Source: Anaerolineales bacterium (GTDB lineage Bacteria; Chloroflexota; Anaerolineae; Anaerolineales; Villigracilaceae). From it: DNA of 64,000 bases. Positions 14,670 to 23,217 of this stretch are shown one piece after another. The DNA is taken from the NCBI GenBank assembly GCA_030583905.1, contig CP129481.1, positions 2,196,136-2,260,135 on the forward strand, in the 5' to 3' direction. Position 1 is the stretch's first letter. Every line of letters begins with the position of its first letter. The notes beneath the pieces were generated by a model. That model was not told where the DNA came from. It made no database searches and worked only from the letters and a program-made list of their open reading frames with translations. The translations under genes and the position numbers were made by a program.

Positions 14670-15176
14670 ATGAAGAAAGGGCATGTAGTCTTTGTAATCA
14701 TTGCAAGCGCATTTGTGTTAACAGGATGTTCCAGAACGGGAATGGTTCCTTCTCAAGATGCTGATGCTTTGTTTATGGAAATATACGAGAATTGCTCGAT
14801 GAATGAAGCGTTGCATCTGAGCATGATGGAGCTAATACCTGACAGCGAAAACAGATTGGTAGTATTGCTTGAAAGTGTTTCAGATAGATCGGTGATGCTT
14901 CCGCTAGGATTCAATCTTCAGTTGTTTTCTTTTAACAAAGATGATGGTAAATGGATACAAGAAAATAATTACACACAGTATTTCCCTGTGGATGGATATT
15001 ACATGATTGGAAGAAATGATCCAGAAACTGAGCTTGCGAATTTATTCATCCCCATTAAGCCAAGTGTAAAAAACAAAATGAAGTTGCGTGCCGTGGTTTA
15101 TGGTCACATTTACGAAAAGGGAATTGAAACAGATGAATGCACTGGAGCCTTTGTAGATTTTGAATTCACTCCGTAA
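14670..15176 (+). CDS. Small lipoprotein of unknown function
   Basis: 168 residues with a signal peptide and lipobox LTGC (MKKGHVVFVIIASAFVLTGC). The mature part looks like a compact beta-rich domain (RLVVLLESVSDRSVMLPLG, LFIPIKPSVKNKMKLRAVV) and contains two further cysteines. The ribosome-binding site AAGGAGG is very strong. There is no family match by eye. It is 155 bp behind the propeller lipoprotein and is the last plus-strand gene of the AT-rich island. Confidence 0.6.
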   Translation: MKKGHVVFVIIASAFVLTGCSRTGMVPSQDADALFMEIYENCSMNEALHLSMMELIPDSENRLVVLLESVSDRSVMLPLGFNLQLFSFNKDDGKWIQENNYTQYFPVDGYYMIGRNDPETELANLFIPIKPSVKNKMKLRAVVYGHIYEKGIETDECTGAFVDFEFTP

Positions 15177-15391
15177 GCATTTGTGGGTCAGAATTTTGCA
15201 CAATAACGGTACTGCTTTGTGCCTATTCCGGGCATAATGGTACGAGCCCGCCCCGGCACGCGTCCCGTCCAGCCGGAAAAAGGACTTGCCTGCGCTTTGC
15301 TGCCTTCTCTTTTTAGCACTCAACCGCGGAGCACCCCTTTGGGGTTGACACTGCTGTTAATCGGTGGACGGCGTGATATTTGGATGCTAAC
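15177..15391. other. Gene-free junction between the Rhs island and the cassette region
   Basis: 215 bp with no supported gene. It contains ACTCAAC followed by a CCCCTTTGGGG hairpin near 15340, and GC-rich text resembling parts of the attC-like elements to the right (GCGTCCCGTCC and CTTGCCTGCGCTTTGCTGCC). No complete pair of RYYYAAC and GTTRRRY boxes could be placed, so it is at best a decayed cassette end. Confidence 0.35.
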
Positions 15392-16147
15392 CTATTGGAT
15401 ATCAGACCGCACAGCAAACCGGCTTGTGATGGGGCTGACTGGGACACGTTCATCGCGTAAAAGATTGTTCAGATTGGGAGCATCGTTTGCTGCCACGGTC
15501 CAGGGATTCCCAAAGAGACGATTGAGACCCAGGGCGATTTCATAAAAGTTGAGCCCGGGATTTCCATCGAGATGATAGATGCCGGCAGAATGGCAATTCA
15601 TGATATATCTGAGACTATCAGCCGTGTCGGCGAGAAACGAACAGGCTTGATACCAGTTGACGCTGGCAGTGATACGCCCATCGCTCCGGAAGGTGCGATC
15701 TAAAAAATCCACCATATGGTTCGCACCAGGCGCTTCCCCGATCTGCCAACCCAAACGCACCACCAGCGCATCAGGATTGGAGCCAATGACTCGTTGTTCA
15801 CATTCGAATTTGTAATTTCCATAACTGTCATCAGGCTGTGGGAGGTTGTTTACTGTAAACGGACCGCGCTGCGCTGAGGAAAATACAGAAACGGAGCTTG
15901 TGAACAGGAACTTGATCCTGTGTAGGGCGCAGGCTTGCGCTGCTGATTCTGCCCAATCAGGACTCCCATTTGCCAAATGAAAGAACCAGTCAGGATGTTC
16001 GTTGACAATGAACTCGTTGATCGCCTTCTGATTATCCGTTGGCACTTGCGCACGGTTCCAAGACACGACCCTATGACCAGCCGCCATCAAGGATTTCGCT
16101 AAGACGGGTGCAACTGTGCCATTAACTCCGGTTATGATGGCTTTCAT
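15392..16147 (-). CDS. NAD(P)-dependent sugar-nucleotide epimerase/reductase (RmlD-like SDR)
   Basis: 251 residues of the extended short-chain dehydrogenase type. It has the N-terminal dinucleotide-binding motif GVNGTVAP (residues 7-14), the strand-end TSSVSVFSS, and the catalytic pair in YGNYK. Overall layout resembles dTDP-4-dehydrorhamnose reductases, but the protein is slightly short and lacks the conserved C-terminal substrate motifs that would fix the reaction. It lies directly downstream, in minus-strand direction, of the attC-like element, so it may be a captured cassette gene or the chromosomal flank. Confidence 0.6.
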   Translation of the reverse strand: MKAIITGVNGTVAPVLAKSLMAAGHRVVSWNRAQVPTDNQKAINEFIVNEHPDWFFHLANGSPDWAESAAQACALHRIKFLFTSSVSVFSSAQRGPFTVNNLPQPDDSYGNYKFECEQRVIGSNPDALVVRLGWQIGEAPGANHMVDFLDRTFRSDGRITASVNWYQACSFLADTADSLRYIMNCHSAGIYHLDGNPGLNFYEIALGLNRLFGNPWTVAANDAPNLNNLLRDERVPVSPITSRFAVRSDIQ

Positions 16148-16176
16148 CTTCTACTTTCCGATTCTCGAATAGAGCT

Positions 16177-16337
16177 GCCCAACAGGCTCGCGCCCCGAAG
16201 GGGTATTGCGGCTCGTCCCGTGTGATCTTCACGGGATTGCCTCGGCGAAGCCGTCCAACCAAAAGGACCAGGCGTAGAAAAAAGCTTAGGATGTGCGCAC
16301 GCCGCGAAGTGGAGACGGGGGGCACGCTTGGTTAGGC
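16177..16337 (-). mobile_element. Integron attC-like recombination site
   Basis: 161 bp bounded on the minus strand by GCCTAAC (16337-16331; fits RYYYAAC) and GTTGGGC (16183-16177; fits GTTRRRY). Inside the boxes, CGCGCC (16189-16194) pairs with GGCACG (16321-16326). The two spacers differ by one nucleotide, the asymmetry expected from extrahelical bases. The interior folds into sub-hairpins (CCCCGAAGGGG; TCCCGTG...CACGGGA). The TAA stop codon of the upstream gene lies inside GCCTAAC, a hallmark of integron cassettes. The length is large but within the known attC range. Confidence 0.55.
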
Positions 16338-16904
16338 GCTGGTGCTTTTTAAGATACGCCCGACAAAATCACTATACTTCTCAAGCGATAATTTTCTAAA
16401 ATCTTTTATGCTTTCTGAGACGAGTGTCATTTGATAATTAAATTCACCTTCAAATTTGTCTGAATATAAGCGCATTGCTGGATTCTTATTCTCTAATGTA
16501 AGGGCAAATGTATCCCGATTGACTGACAGCAAACCATTTAGAGATTTCAAACTACTAATGACAATATCAAGCGATAATAGAACATCCCAATCCACTTCTA
16601 ATGAAGCCAATTCTCTATGTAAAGATTTAATAACTTCGACTTCTTGGAAAGAAAAATAAATCCAAAAAGGTCGTTGCTCAATGTCGTAAAATGTTTTCAG
16701 CCGTAATTCGGCATTCGTGATTTGAATTAAAACTCGGGTAAGTAATTTTTCTGTTTTTTCAGAGTTTTGTTTTTTTGCTTCACGGTTTCGCAAATTATCT
16801 ATTTGTCTTTCAACCCAAAAAGCAACAGGAATGCCGATTATCAATCCTAATATTGTAGCAAGTGAGTTAGACGCAAAATTTAGCCAAAACTCCGATGATG
16901 TCAT
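16332..16904 (-). CDS. Unknown protein with one N-terminal membrane helix (cassette gene)
   Basis: 190 residues. One transmembrane helix (LATILGLIIGIPVAFWV, about 14-32) is followed by a charged, probably coiled-coil region (ERQIDNLRNREAKKQNSEK) and a helical cytoplasmic domain. No known family was recognised. AT-rich composition differs from the flanking core genes. Its stop codon is embedded in the attC-like box, so the gene fills its putative cassette right to the recombination site. A TPR membrane protein lies 40 bp upstream on the same strand and may share the cassette. Confidence 0.55.
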   Translation of the reverse strand: MTSSEFWLNFASNSLATILGLIIGIPVAFWVERQIDNLRNREAKKQNSEKTEKLLTRVLIQITNAELRLKTFYDIEQRPFWIYFSFQEVEVIKSLHRELASLEVDWDVLLSLDIVISSLKSLNGLLSVNRDTFALTLENKNPAMRLYSDKFEGEFNYQMTLVSESIKDFRKLSLEKYSDFVGRILKSTSA

Positions 16905-16944
16905 TTGATATTTCCTAATCTGTTAAACTTGAAGAAAAGAATTT

Positions 16945-17604
16945 TTATTTCGATTGACGCTTGAAAACTAGAACCAATGTTTCTGGCAATAGATAATCTG
17001 CTGCATTCTTAGTGATGCTTATAAGTTCCCATCCATCTTTTCCATATGTGGATGCGTAATCGCCTAACGATTTCATCTGGTCAAATGGAATCTCTACCCA
17101 ACCATCATTTATTTCTGTGCATACATATCTGTTGGGAGGTAACATTTGACAGTGAACAGATAAACTTAAGTATTCCCAAGATGAGACTGAAGTTTTTGTG
17201 TGATTATCGTTAGTCTGCGCTTGATTGCCATTTTTGAACCATATTCCGACCAACAACAATATTATTGCAAGCAATAATGCAATGATGCTGCCCAATAATG
17301 TATATAAAACGGCTTTGCTCTCTTTGGCTTTTACAGGTTGCGGAGCGTTTTGTTTGTTGGAGGGCAATGCACGAATCTTTTCAAGTTGTTGTTTCGCTCT
17401 CTCATTATTGGGATTAATATTGACGGCTCGCTCTAAGTAAATTCTAGCCTGCTCTTGTGTTTGAGCCACATGCGCCAACAAAAACCAGGCTTCATCGTTA
17501 TTCTGCTCGTCTTTTACAACACTCTCTAATAACGTGCGAGCGTTCAACTTATTGCCTTGCTTTATTGCTTCAATGGCTTGCTTTATTACTATATTGGTAT
17601 CCAT
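16945..17604 (-). CDS. TPR membrane protein with DUF4177-like C-terminal domain (cassette gene)
   Basis: 219 residues from the ATG at 17604, which has AAAGGGA at good spacing; the longer frame from 17628 has no such support. Residues ~1-85 form two to three TPR helices (NNDEAWFLLAHVAQTQEQAR, INPNNERAKQQLEKI). A single transmembrane helix (AVLYTLLGSIIALLLAIIL) follows, then a C-terminal domain beginning WEYLSLSV and ending YGKDGWELISIT...LVFKRQSK, the DUF4177 pattern. The function is unknown. The AT-rich gene starts 31 bp inside a GTTGGGC core-like box, where cassette genes normally begin. Confidence 0.6.
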   Translation of the reverse strand: MDTNIVIKQAIEAIKQGNKLNARTLLESVVKDEQNNDEAWFLLAHVAQTQEQARIYLERAVNINPNNERAKQQLEKIRALPSNKQNAPQPVKAKESKAVLYTLLGSIIALLLAIILLLVGIWFKNGNQAQTNDNHTKTSVSSWEYLSLSVHCQMLPPNRYVCTEINDGWVEIPFDQMKSLGDYASTYGKDGWELISITKNAADYLLPETLVLVFKRQSK

Positions 17605-17635
17605 TTTTGTTTCCCTTTGATTTTGCAAAGTAAGC

Positions 17636-17727
17636 GCCCAACGGCTTGCGGCTCGTCCCGTGTGCTTTTCACGGGATACCTGCGCTGCCAGAAAAATGCT
17701 TTCTTGACCAGATTTTACCAGCCCAAC
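17636..17727 (-). mobile_element. Duplicated core-like boxes at the edge of the cassette region
   Basis: GCCCAACGGCTT occurs at 17636-17647 and again at 17721-17732, giving GTTGGGC on the minus strand twice. The text after the first copy (GCGGCTCGTCCCGTGTG...CACGGGA) matches the interior of the attC-like site at 16177-16337. No partner RYYYAAC box can be placed before the large membrane-protein gene, so this is a half-site or eroded end, not a complete attC. Confidence 0.4.
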
Positions 17728-17757
17728 GGCTTACGTATATATTCCAGTGCGGTCAAT

Positions 17758-20700
17758 CTACGGTTTCCAATCGCTCATGCGTTCGCCGAGTTTTGCGAGC
17801 CGTTCGCGCATCAGCACGGCAAGGATGCCGAGACCGAGTAGGAGGATGCCCGTACAACCGACGATGAAGACCGTGCCAAGTCCGCCGGTGGCGAGGAACG
17901 AGAGCGTGATGACGCCCAGCACCACAAACCCGATCGGGAACAGCGTCAGGCTGCGCGAGCGGATGACGATCCCGTACGCCAGCACCGCCAGTGACTGGAA
18001 GAACAACAGCACAAAATAGCGGAACATCTCCGGCACGGGGATGACCACGATCATCTGGATATACGTCGTTCCCAACAGCACGAACTGTGACAACATGCCC
18101 ATGATGAACGCACCCGGGCGGCTGCCAGCCCGCGTAAGCAGGTAATGCTGGACCAACCCCAACAGCGCCGCGCCGATCGAATAGAACTGCGGCTCGTCCA
18201 CATTCAACTCGCCGAGGAGGATGAAATACGCAAGCAGGTACAAGCCGTTGGCGGGGAACGCCAGCCAGGCATTTCGTTTTGCGAACGCTTCGACCGCCCA
18301 CAGCGTGGCGGCAATTGCGACGGGGATCGCCGCGTCCAATCCGCCGAGAGCGGGTGAGGCGATCGAGACGAATGTCCCTACGCCGAGACCGCTGTACAGC
18401 AACACCTTGTCCCAGCCTTCGGCGCGGTTTCTTGCCCGCAGGAGGAATCCCGCCGCATAGTACAGCACCGCAAGCACGATGACCGGGTGGATCCATTTCG
18501 TCACATCGAAGATGCGGAACAGGAAGGTGACGAAGAGTGGCAGGGTCAGGGTGAAGGCGTAGAACAAATTCGGGCGGCGGTAGACCAGGCTTACGGTCAA
18601 CGCGAGAAGCGTGTAGATCGCGAATCCGAACGCGGCAACCGACGCGCTCCCGTCGGCGAATAGAAATCCATAATTGACCAATGCCAGGAAACCGCCGATG
18701 GCGCGCGTAGCGATGCTCAACGAATGCCGCTGGGGGAAGGTCAGATGCGCCAGTAGATCCGTCAGGATCCAGACGAGGCTGTACGCAAGCAGGTGATGGG
18801 TGACGCGCTGCACGTCGAGATCGCGCAGGATCAGGAATGCGCCGATGGTGAAGAAAATGGGCGCGCCGGGTTCGAACAGACCATTCTTGCGCAGGTACAT
18901 CTCGGCAAGGAAGAGTAGACCGACCACCAGCGCGTACCATCCGCCTGTTTCCTTCATTTGCAGGAGCGTGGCGAATGAAACCACTGCCCCGAGGATCAAC
19001 GCGCTGTTGCGGAGCGTGAACGACCAGCCTTCCCTCGCGCGGATGGCAATCCCAAATGCGAAATATAGAACCGCGAGAACGGTCAACGCGGGCAGCCAGG
19101 CGTCGAGGTCAAACGCATCGAGCGCGAAGAAAACGGCAAGCGGCAAATAGGCGGCAGGGAGATAGCCCAGCAAAGGATTGCGATATAACAAGGCATAAAT
19201 CGCGAAGAAGACCGTCATCACTGCATAGATTGCGGCGACATGACCTGTTTTATCCTGGATCAGAAGGATGAGCGATGTGTACGCTGTGAACAACGCACCG
19301 TAGATGCGCGGAGGCAGCCGCCATACGGGAACATCCTGCCAGTCCTTTTTCAAGAGCAGGTCGGGCAGCAGGAATAGGATGGTAATGCCAAGTAATGGAT
19401 GGCCGATGAAAATATCCAGCCGCTGGATGGTCTCAAGATTGAAGAATGCGAAATAAGCGAAGACAAAATTGAGCAGGGCAATCGTCCACAACCACCAGCG
19501 GTTGCGTAACAGGTGCAAGGCGGCGTAGATGAGCGCGATGCCGAGCGCGGCGACCATGCCCAGCCATGTGCCATGGGTAAAGCCTGTGATCAGTCCCAGC
19601 CCGAAGGCGGGAATGGATGCCAGCAGTACGGGCAGGCTGTATTTGCGCGCCGCTTCAAACTTGTGCAGTATCTCGCTTGCGATCGCAAGCACTGCGCCCC
19701 AGAGCATCAATACGATGGTCGAGCCGAGCGATTCCAAATCGAAGGCGGCGGCGATGAACCACGGCATCGGGATGAGCGCTCCCGCCGCCAGCCACGGAAA
19801 GGCAAAGAACGGATACAGCGCGTTCGAGAGGATGAAGAACGCGCACGTCAATCCCCAGGTGGTGAACGCCGCCAAGTGCCAGAGCGCCGGGTTGGATGGG
19901 TCGACGATGTTGACGCCAAAGATCGAGATGGATGAGATCAGGGTGACGCCCTGCACCGCCTGTGCCGCGAAAAAGAGCGGCAGCGCGAATTTCTCATCCT
20001 TCCATTTTTTTACCAGCCACACGCCTCCCAGCCCCGCCAGCGCGGCAACCCCGACCATGCTGGTATAAAATTCGGGCTTGGCGTTGAAGAGGTCACCGAT
20101 GCGGTACAGTGACAGCACGAGCGAGCCGAACGCCGTGATGCTGAACAGCCGCGACTGATACAGCCATGTGCTCCCGCCCCACAGACCCGCCATCAGCAGA
20201 AAGACCACCACCCAATATCCCGCGCTGAACGTGCTCGAAAGCTCCATGGCTGTGCGCAGGGTATCTTCGATATTGTTTGCCGTGATGATCAGCAGGAAAG
20301 AGAAAACAATGAAAAGCGCAAAACTTGGCTGCGGCAATCTCTTTTTGATGGCAACCGACAGCATGCCGAACGCAAAGGTGCCGAAGAGCAAAATGGGCAG
20401 GCGGAACTCGGGGATCGCCCAGCCGACGAAGGTCGCGGCGGCAATGACGAAGAACGCGCCGAGATACAGGTAAATGCGGATCGCTGCTTCGCTGGTGAGT
20501 GTCTGTAACAGGGATGGGCGCGGACCTTCGGGCTCGCGTCGTTCCAACGGGACGGCTGGCTGCGTTCCAGCGGGCTTTGCCTCGGCTTTGGCTTCCGCCG
20601 CTTGGACGGGAACAGGCGCAGGCGGAGTCTGAGCGGCAGTCGAAGGTTCGAAGTCGAAATCGTATCGGCGGCGGATCAAGTCTGCGTTTTGGCTGTCCAG

Positions 20701-21552
20701 CAGGTTGGCTCTAACCCACTCGTTGATCTCCTGCAGAATTACATAGCGTGTACCGCGGTCAAGCCGGTTTGCGTTACTGCGCTTTTGCACCATGCGGTTG
20801 GACGGCAGATTCAACGCCGCCAGCGCATTCGCGCGGTTGTATTTATTCTCATCACTGCTTGCGATGATCTCCAGTTCGCGGCGGATGGCTTCGCTGCTGA
20901 AGTTCAGGTCGCTTAACCGCCGCATCGCTTCCGCGCGGTCTTCCACCTTTGTGCTTTTTAATCCTGAAAGAACTTCGTTCAGGATTTCTTCCGGGTTTTG
21001 TTTGTTCGGATCGCTCATATCAGCCTCGATACTAACAACCTGATGGGATTGAAGCGGAGTTCCCTGTGCGGGTCGCGGAAGGGTTTCATCGCGCGTGATC
21101 TCGCTGTCCACTGCGAGGTCCTTTTTGATCTGTGCCATCCCCATGTTTGGAAGAGCGAGCCATAGAATGACAAGCAAGCCAACGACAAGGCAGATTAGCA
21201 TGATGCTTGCGCCTGCAAAATAACTCAGGATCACCCCGCCCAGCGGAATCGCCGTGCGGATGCCCGCGTAGATCGCCGCCTGCTGTCCGTGTTTGCGGAC
21301 GAACCCGCTGTCTTTGTTATTCGCATATTGGAGCAGGACCAGATGCCACAGCGCCGACCCGAGCACGCCAAAGGTGTAATTGATCGCGTCGCTGGTTTGG
21401 GAATTGCACACATTGAGCCCGTACTCCAGGCAGAATGTGGAGGCGATGTTCATTCCGACAATGAATAATAGCGTGGGGATCGTGACGACCGGCGAGATTC
21501 TCAGCCAGTTGTAGGCGGCTTTTGCCAGCCGTTCCTCTGATGGTCTTTGCAA
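17758..21552 (-). CDS. Giant polytopic membrane protein (DUF2157-like, ~30 helices)
   Basis: 1264 residues. The N-terminal ~150 residues contain four helices. A soluble stretch (~160-340) follows with helical HEAT-like text (STKVEDRAEAMRRLSDLNF) and a Pro/Ala-rich linker. From ~345 to the end there are roughly 25 hydrophobic helices in an unbroken array with short loops. Proteins of this build carry DUF2157-type repeats and have no established function; a channel, flippase or scaffold are all possible. The TTG start at 21552 is supported by GAGGAGG five bases upstream. The soluble linker has a Cys-free composition and no catalytic motif was found. Its 3' end abuts the cassette-like region. 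Confidence 0.65.
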   Translation of the reverse strand: MQRPSEERLAKAAYNWLRISPVVTIPTLLFIVGMNIASTFCLEYGLNVCNSQTSDAINYTFGVLGSALWHLVLLQYANNKDSGFVRKHGQQAAIYAGIRTAIPLGGVILSYFAGASIMLICLVVGLLVILWLALPNMGMAQIKKDLAVDSEITRDETLPRPAQGTPLQSHQVVSIEADMSDPNKQNPEEILNEVLSGLKSTKVEDRAEAMRRLSDLNFSSEAIRRELEIIASSDENKYNRANALAALNLPSNRMVQKRSNANRLDRGTRYVILQEINEWVRANLLDSQNADLIRRRYDFDFEPSTAAQTPPAPVPVQAAEAKAEAKPAGTQPAVPLERREPEGPRPSLLQTLTSEAAIRIYLYLGAFFVIAAATFVGWAIPEFRLPILLFGTFAFGMLSVAIKKRLPQPSFALFIVFSFLLIITANNIEDTLRTAMELSSTFSAGYWVVVFLLMAGLWGGSTWLYQSRLFSITAFGSLVLSLYRIGDLFNAKPEFYTSMVGVAALAGLGGVWLVKKWKDEKFALPLFFAAQAVQGVTLISSISIFGVNIVDPSNPALWHLAAFTTWGLTCAFFILSNALYPFFAFPWLAAGALIPMPWFIAAAFDLESLGSTIVLMLWGAVLAIASEILHKFEAARKYSLPVLLASIPAFGLGLITGFTHGTWLGMVAALGIALIYAALHLLRNRWWLWTIALLNFVFAYFAFFNLETIQRLDIFIGHPLLGITILFLLPDLLLKKDWQDVPVWRLPPRIYGALFTAYTSLILLIQDKTGHVAAIYAVMTVFFAIYALLYRNPLLGYLPAAYLPLAVFFALDAFDLDAWLPALTVLAVLYFAFGIAIRAREGWSFTLRNSALILGAVVSFATLLQMKETGGWYALVVGLLFLAEMYLRKNGLFEPGAPIFFTIGAFLILRDLDVQRVTHHLLAYSLVWILTDLLAHLTFPQRHSLSIATRAIGGFLALVNYGFLFADGSASVAAFGFAIYTLLALTVSLVYRRPNLFYAFTLTLPLFVTFLFRIFDVTKWIHPVIVLAVLYYAAGFLLRARNRAEGWDKVLLYSGLGVGTFVSIASPALGGLDAAIPVAIAATLWAVEAFAKRNAWLAFPANGLYLLAYFILLGELNVDEPQFYSIGAALLGLVQHYLLTRAGSRPGAFIMGMLSQFVLLGTTYIQMIVVIPVPEMFRYFVLLFFQSLAVLAYGIVIRSRSLTLFPIGFVVLGVITLSFLATGGLGTVFIVGCTGILLLGLGILAVLMRERLAKLGERMSDWKP

Positions 21553-21635
21553 AGCTTCCTCCTCTGGTTTGGCTTGTTCACTATTATCCCTTAAAAAATC
21601 GGATTTTTATAGCCAAAATTCGTTTTTTGAAAAAA

Positions 21636-21662
21636 AAAGACGGTGGGATTCCCACCGTCTTT
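21636..21662 (-). terminator. Terminator of the maltodextrin operon
   Basis: A perfect 12-bp stem (AAAGACGGTGGG with CCCACCGTCTTT) and 3-nt loop. Read on the minus strand it is followed by eight T residues. It lies 22 bp past the stop codon of the last amylase gene. Confidence 0.9.
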
Positions 21663-21683
21663 GGTTTTGCAACAGCGATTGTA

Positions 21684-23147
21684 TTACTTTAACACCACTC
21701 CACTGCGCGGGGGAATGGTAATTTGGTCACCTGCTATTTTCGGCGAGCCGAACAGCACGTTTGGATTCTTTTCGAAATGCAGGCTGACCGTCCGTTCTTC
21801 CTTGGCGACATTGAAAGCGATGGTCAGTGTTTCAGCCTTGTACGAGCGGGAGAATACCACCACATCGCCCTCAGCATGGATGCGTTTGTATTCGCCGCGC
21901 CGCAGGGAGGGATGTTCCTTCCGCAACGTGATACATGCTTTCGCGTAATCAAGGAGGTCATGATCCCACTTCGCTTCATCCCACGGGAAGGACTTGCGGC
22001 AATCGGGGTCGTGACCGCCGTCCACGCCGATCTCGTCGCCGTAGTAGATGCACGGCGCGCCGGGGATGGCGAACATGAACAGCCAGGCGAGCTTCAGCGC
22101 GTCCTTGTCTCCATTTGCGCAGGAGAGAAAGCGCGGCATATCGTGGCTGTCCAGCAGGTTGAGTTGCGCGAAGGTAATGTCCTGCGGATATAAATGCAGG
22201 ATGTGGTCGATCTCGTTCGCAAAATCATGCGCGTGCATCGGGCGGACGCGGTCCTTCAATCCGCCGGCATGATGGAGCACATCCATGTTCAGGTGCGAGT
22301 TGGCGAAGAATCCCAGCGACGCCGACGTGACGAGATAATTCATCACCGCATCGAACTGGTCGCCCTGCAGCCATCTCTGCGCCTCGTGCCAGATCTCGCC
22401 GACGATATACGCCTCGGGGTTGATCGCCCGCACGCGGCGGCGGAACTCGCGCCAGAATTCGTCGTCGTCGATCTCGCCCGGCACGTCCAGCCGCCAGCCG
22501 TCGATGCCGAACTTGATCCAATACTCCGCCACATCGAACAGGAACTCGCGCACAGCCGGTGTGTTCGTGTTGAACTTCGGCAGGGCGGGCATGTTCCACC
22601 AGCCGCGGTAACCGATGGCGGTCAGGCTGTCTTCGTGATGCAATAACTTCTGCTCGTGCGGGGTGGGATACGCGCCCCAATGTTTGTGTCCCTTCAAGCG
22701 TTCTTCGTCGAAGTGGAACCAATCCTTGTAGGGCGAGCCGGCGCCGACTTCCAATACATGATGGAACTGCCAGAATCCGCGCGAGGCATGGTTGAACACG
22801 CCGTCAAGGATCACTTTGATGTTGCGCTTGTGCGCGGCGTTCAGTAATTTCTTCAAGGCTTCATTGCCGCCGAGCAGCGGGTCCACGTGGTAGTAATCAA
22901 AGGTGTGGTAACGGTGGTTCGAAGCGGAAGCAAATACCGGGTTGAAATAGAGCGCAGTGATCCCCAGCTCCTGCAAATAATCCAGCTTGTCGATCACGCC
23001 GTACAGGTCGCCGCCTTTGAACCCGTAATGTGTCGGAGGGCTGTCCCACGCTTCAAAACCAATGTCGGGCAGCCGCTTGCTCTTCGCAAAACGGTCGGGA
23101 AAAATCTGGTAAAAAATTGCGTCCTTCACCCAGTCTGGTGTCGTCAT
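21684..23147 (-). CDS. Cytoplasmic GH13 alpha-amylase/cyclomaltodextrinase-type hydrolase
   Basis: 487 residues, no signal peptide. All GH13 landmarks are present: DGVFNH (region I), GWRLDVPGE with nucleophile Asp221, EIWH with acid/base Glu251, and LLDSHD with Asp336. The opening text (FYQIFPDRF, YGFKGGDLYGVIDKLDYLQ) resembles the GH13_20 neopullulanase/cyclomaltodextrinase group, although the extra N-terminal domain of that group is missing. It would cleave imported maltodextrins to glucose and maltose. It is the last gene of the locus, 70 bp after the lipoprotein amylase with a perfect hairpin in between. Confidence 0.85.
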   Translation of the reverse strand: MTTPDWVKDAIFYQIFPDRFAKSKRLPDIGFEAWDSPPTHYGFKGGDLYGVIDKLDYLQELGITALYFNPVFASASNHRYHTFDYYHVDPLLGGNEALKKLLNAAHKRNIKVILDGVFNHASRGFWQFHHVLEVGAGSPYKDWFHFDEERLKGHKHWGAYPTPHEQKLLHHEDSLTAIGYRGWWNMPALPKFNTNTPAVREFLFDVAEYWIKFGIDGWRLDVPGEIDDDEFWREFRRRVRAINPEAYIVGEIWHEAQRWLQGDQFDAVMNYLVTSASLGFFANSHLNMDVLHHAGGLKDRVRPMHAHDFANEIDHILHLYPQDITFAQLNLLDSHDMPRFLSCANGDKDALKLAWLFMFAIPGAPCIYYGDEIGVDGGHDPDCRKSFPWDEAKWDHDLLDYAKACITLRKEHPSLRRGEYKRIHAEGDVVVFSRSYKAETLTIAFNVAKEERTVSLHFEKNPNVLFGSPKIAGDQITIPPRSGVVLK

Positions 23148-23172
23148 GATACCTCGTTGTTATGGATTTGAC

Positions 23173-23214
23173 GGTGGTTGAGTAGCGGCGACTTGGCGCC
23201 GCTACTCAACCACC
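23173..23214. repeat. Perfect 18-bp inverted repeat between the two amylase genes
   Basis: Arms at 23173-23190 (GGTGGTTGAGTAGCGGCG) and 23197-23214, loop of 6 nt, no T-run on the minus strand. This suggests an RNA-stabilising or REP-type element, not a terminator. Confidence 0.7.
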
Positions 23215-23217
23215 AGG

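Noticed and set aside
15310..15370. Possible additional attC site (ACTCAAC...GGGGTTGACA)
   Set aside because: The right-hand box GTTGACA breaks the GTTRRRY pattern and no L-box pairing was found.
16919..16940. GTTTAAC box between the two cassette genes as a second attC
   Set aside because: Fits RYYYAAC but has no GTTRRRY partner within the 40-bp gap; too short for an attC.
17753..18940. Long minus-strand frame of 395 codons inside the giant membrane-protein gene
   Set aside because: Arg/Pro/His-rich shadow in another frame of a continuous hydrophobic coding sequence; no start signal or family text.
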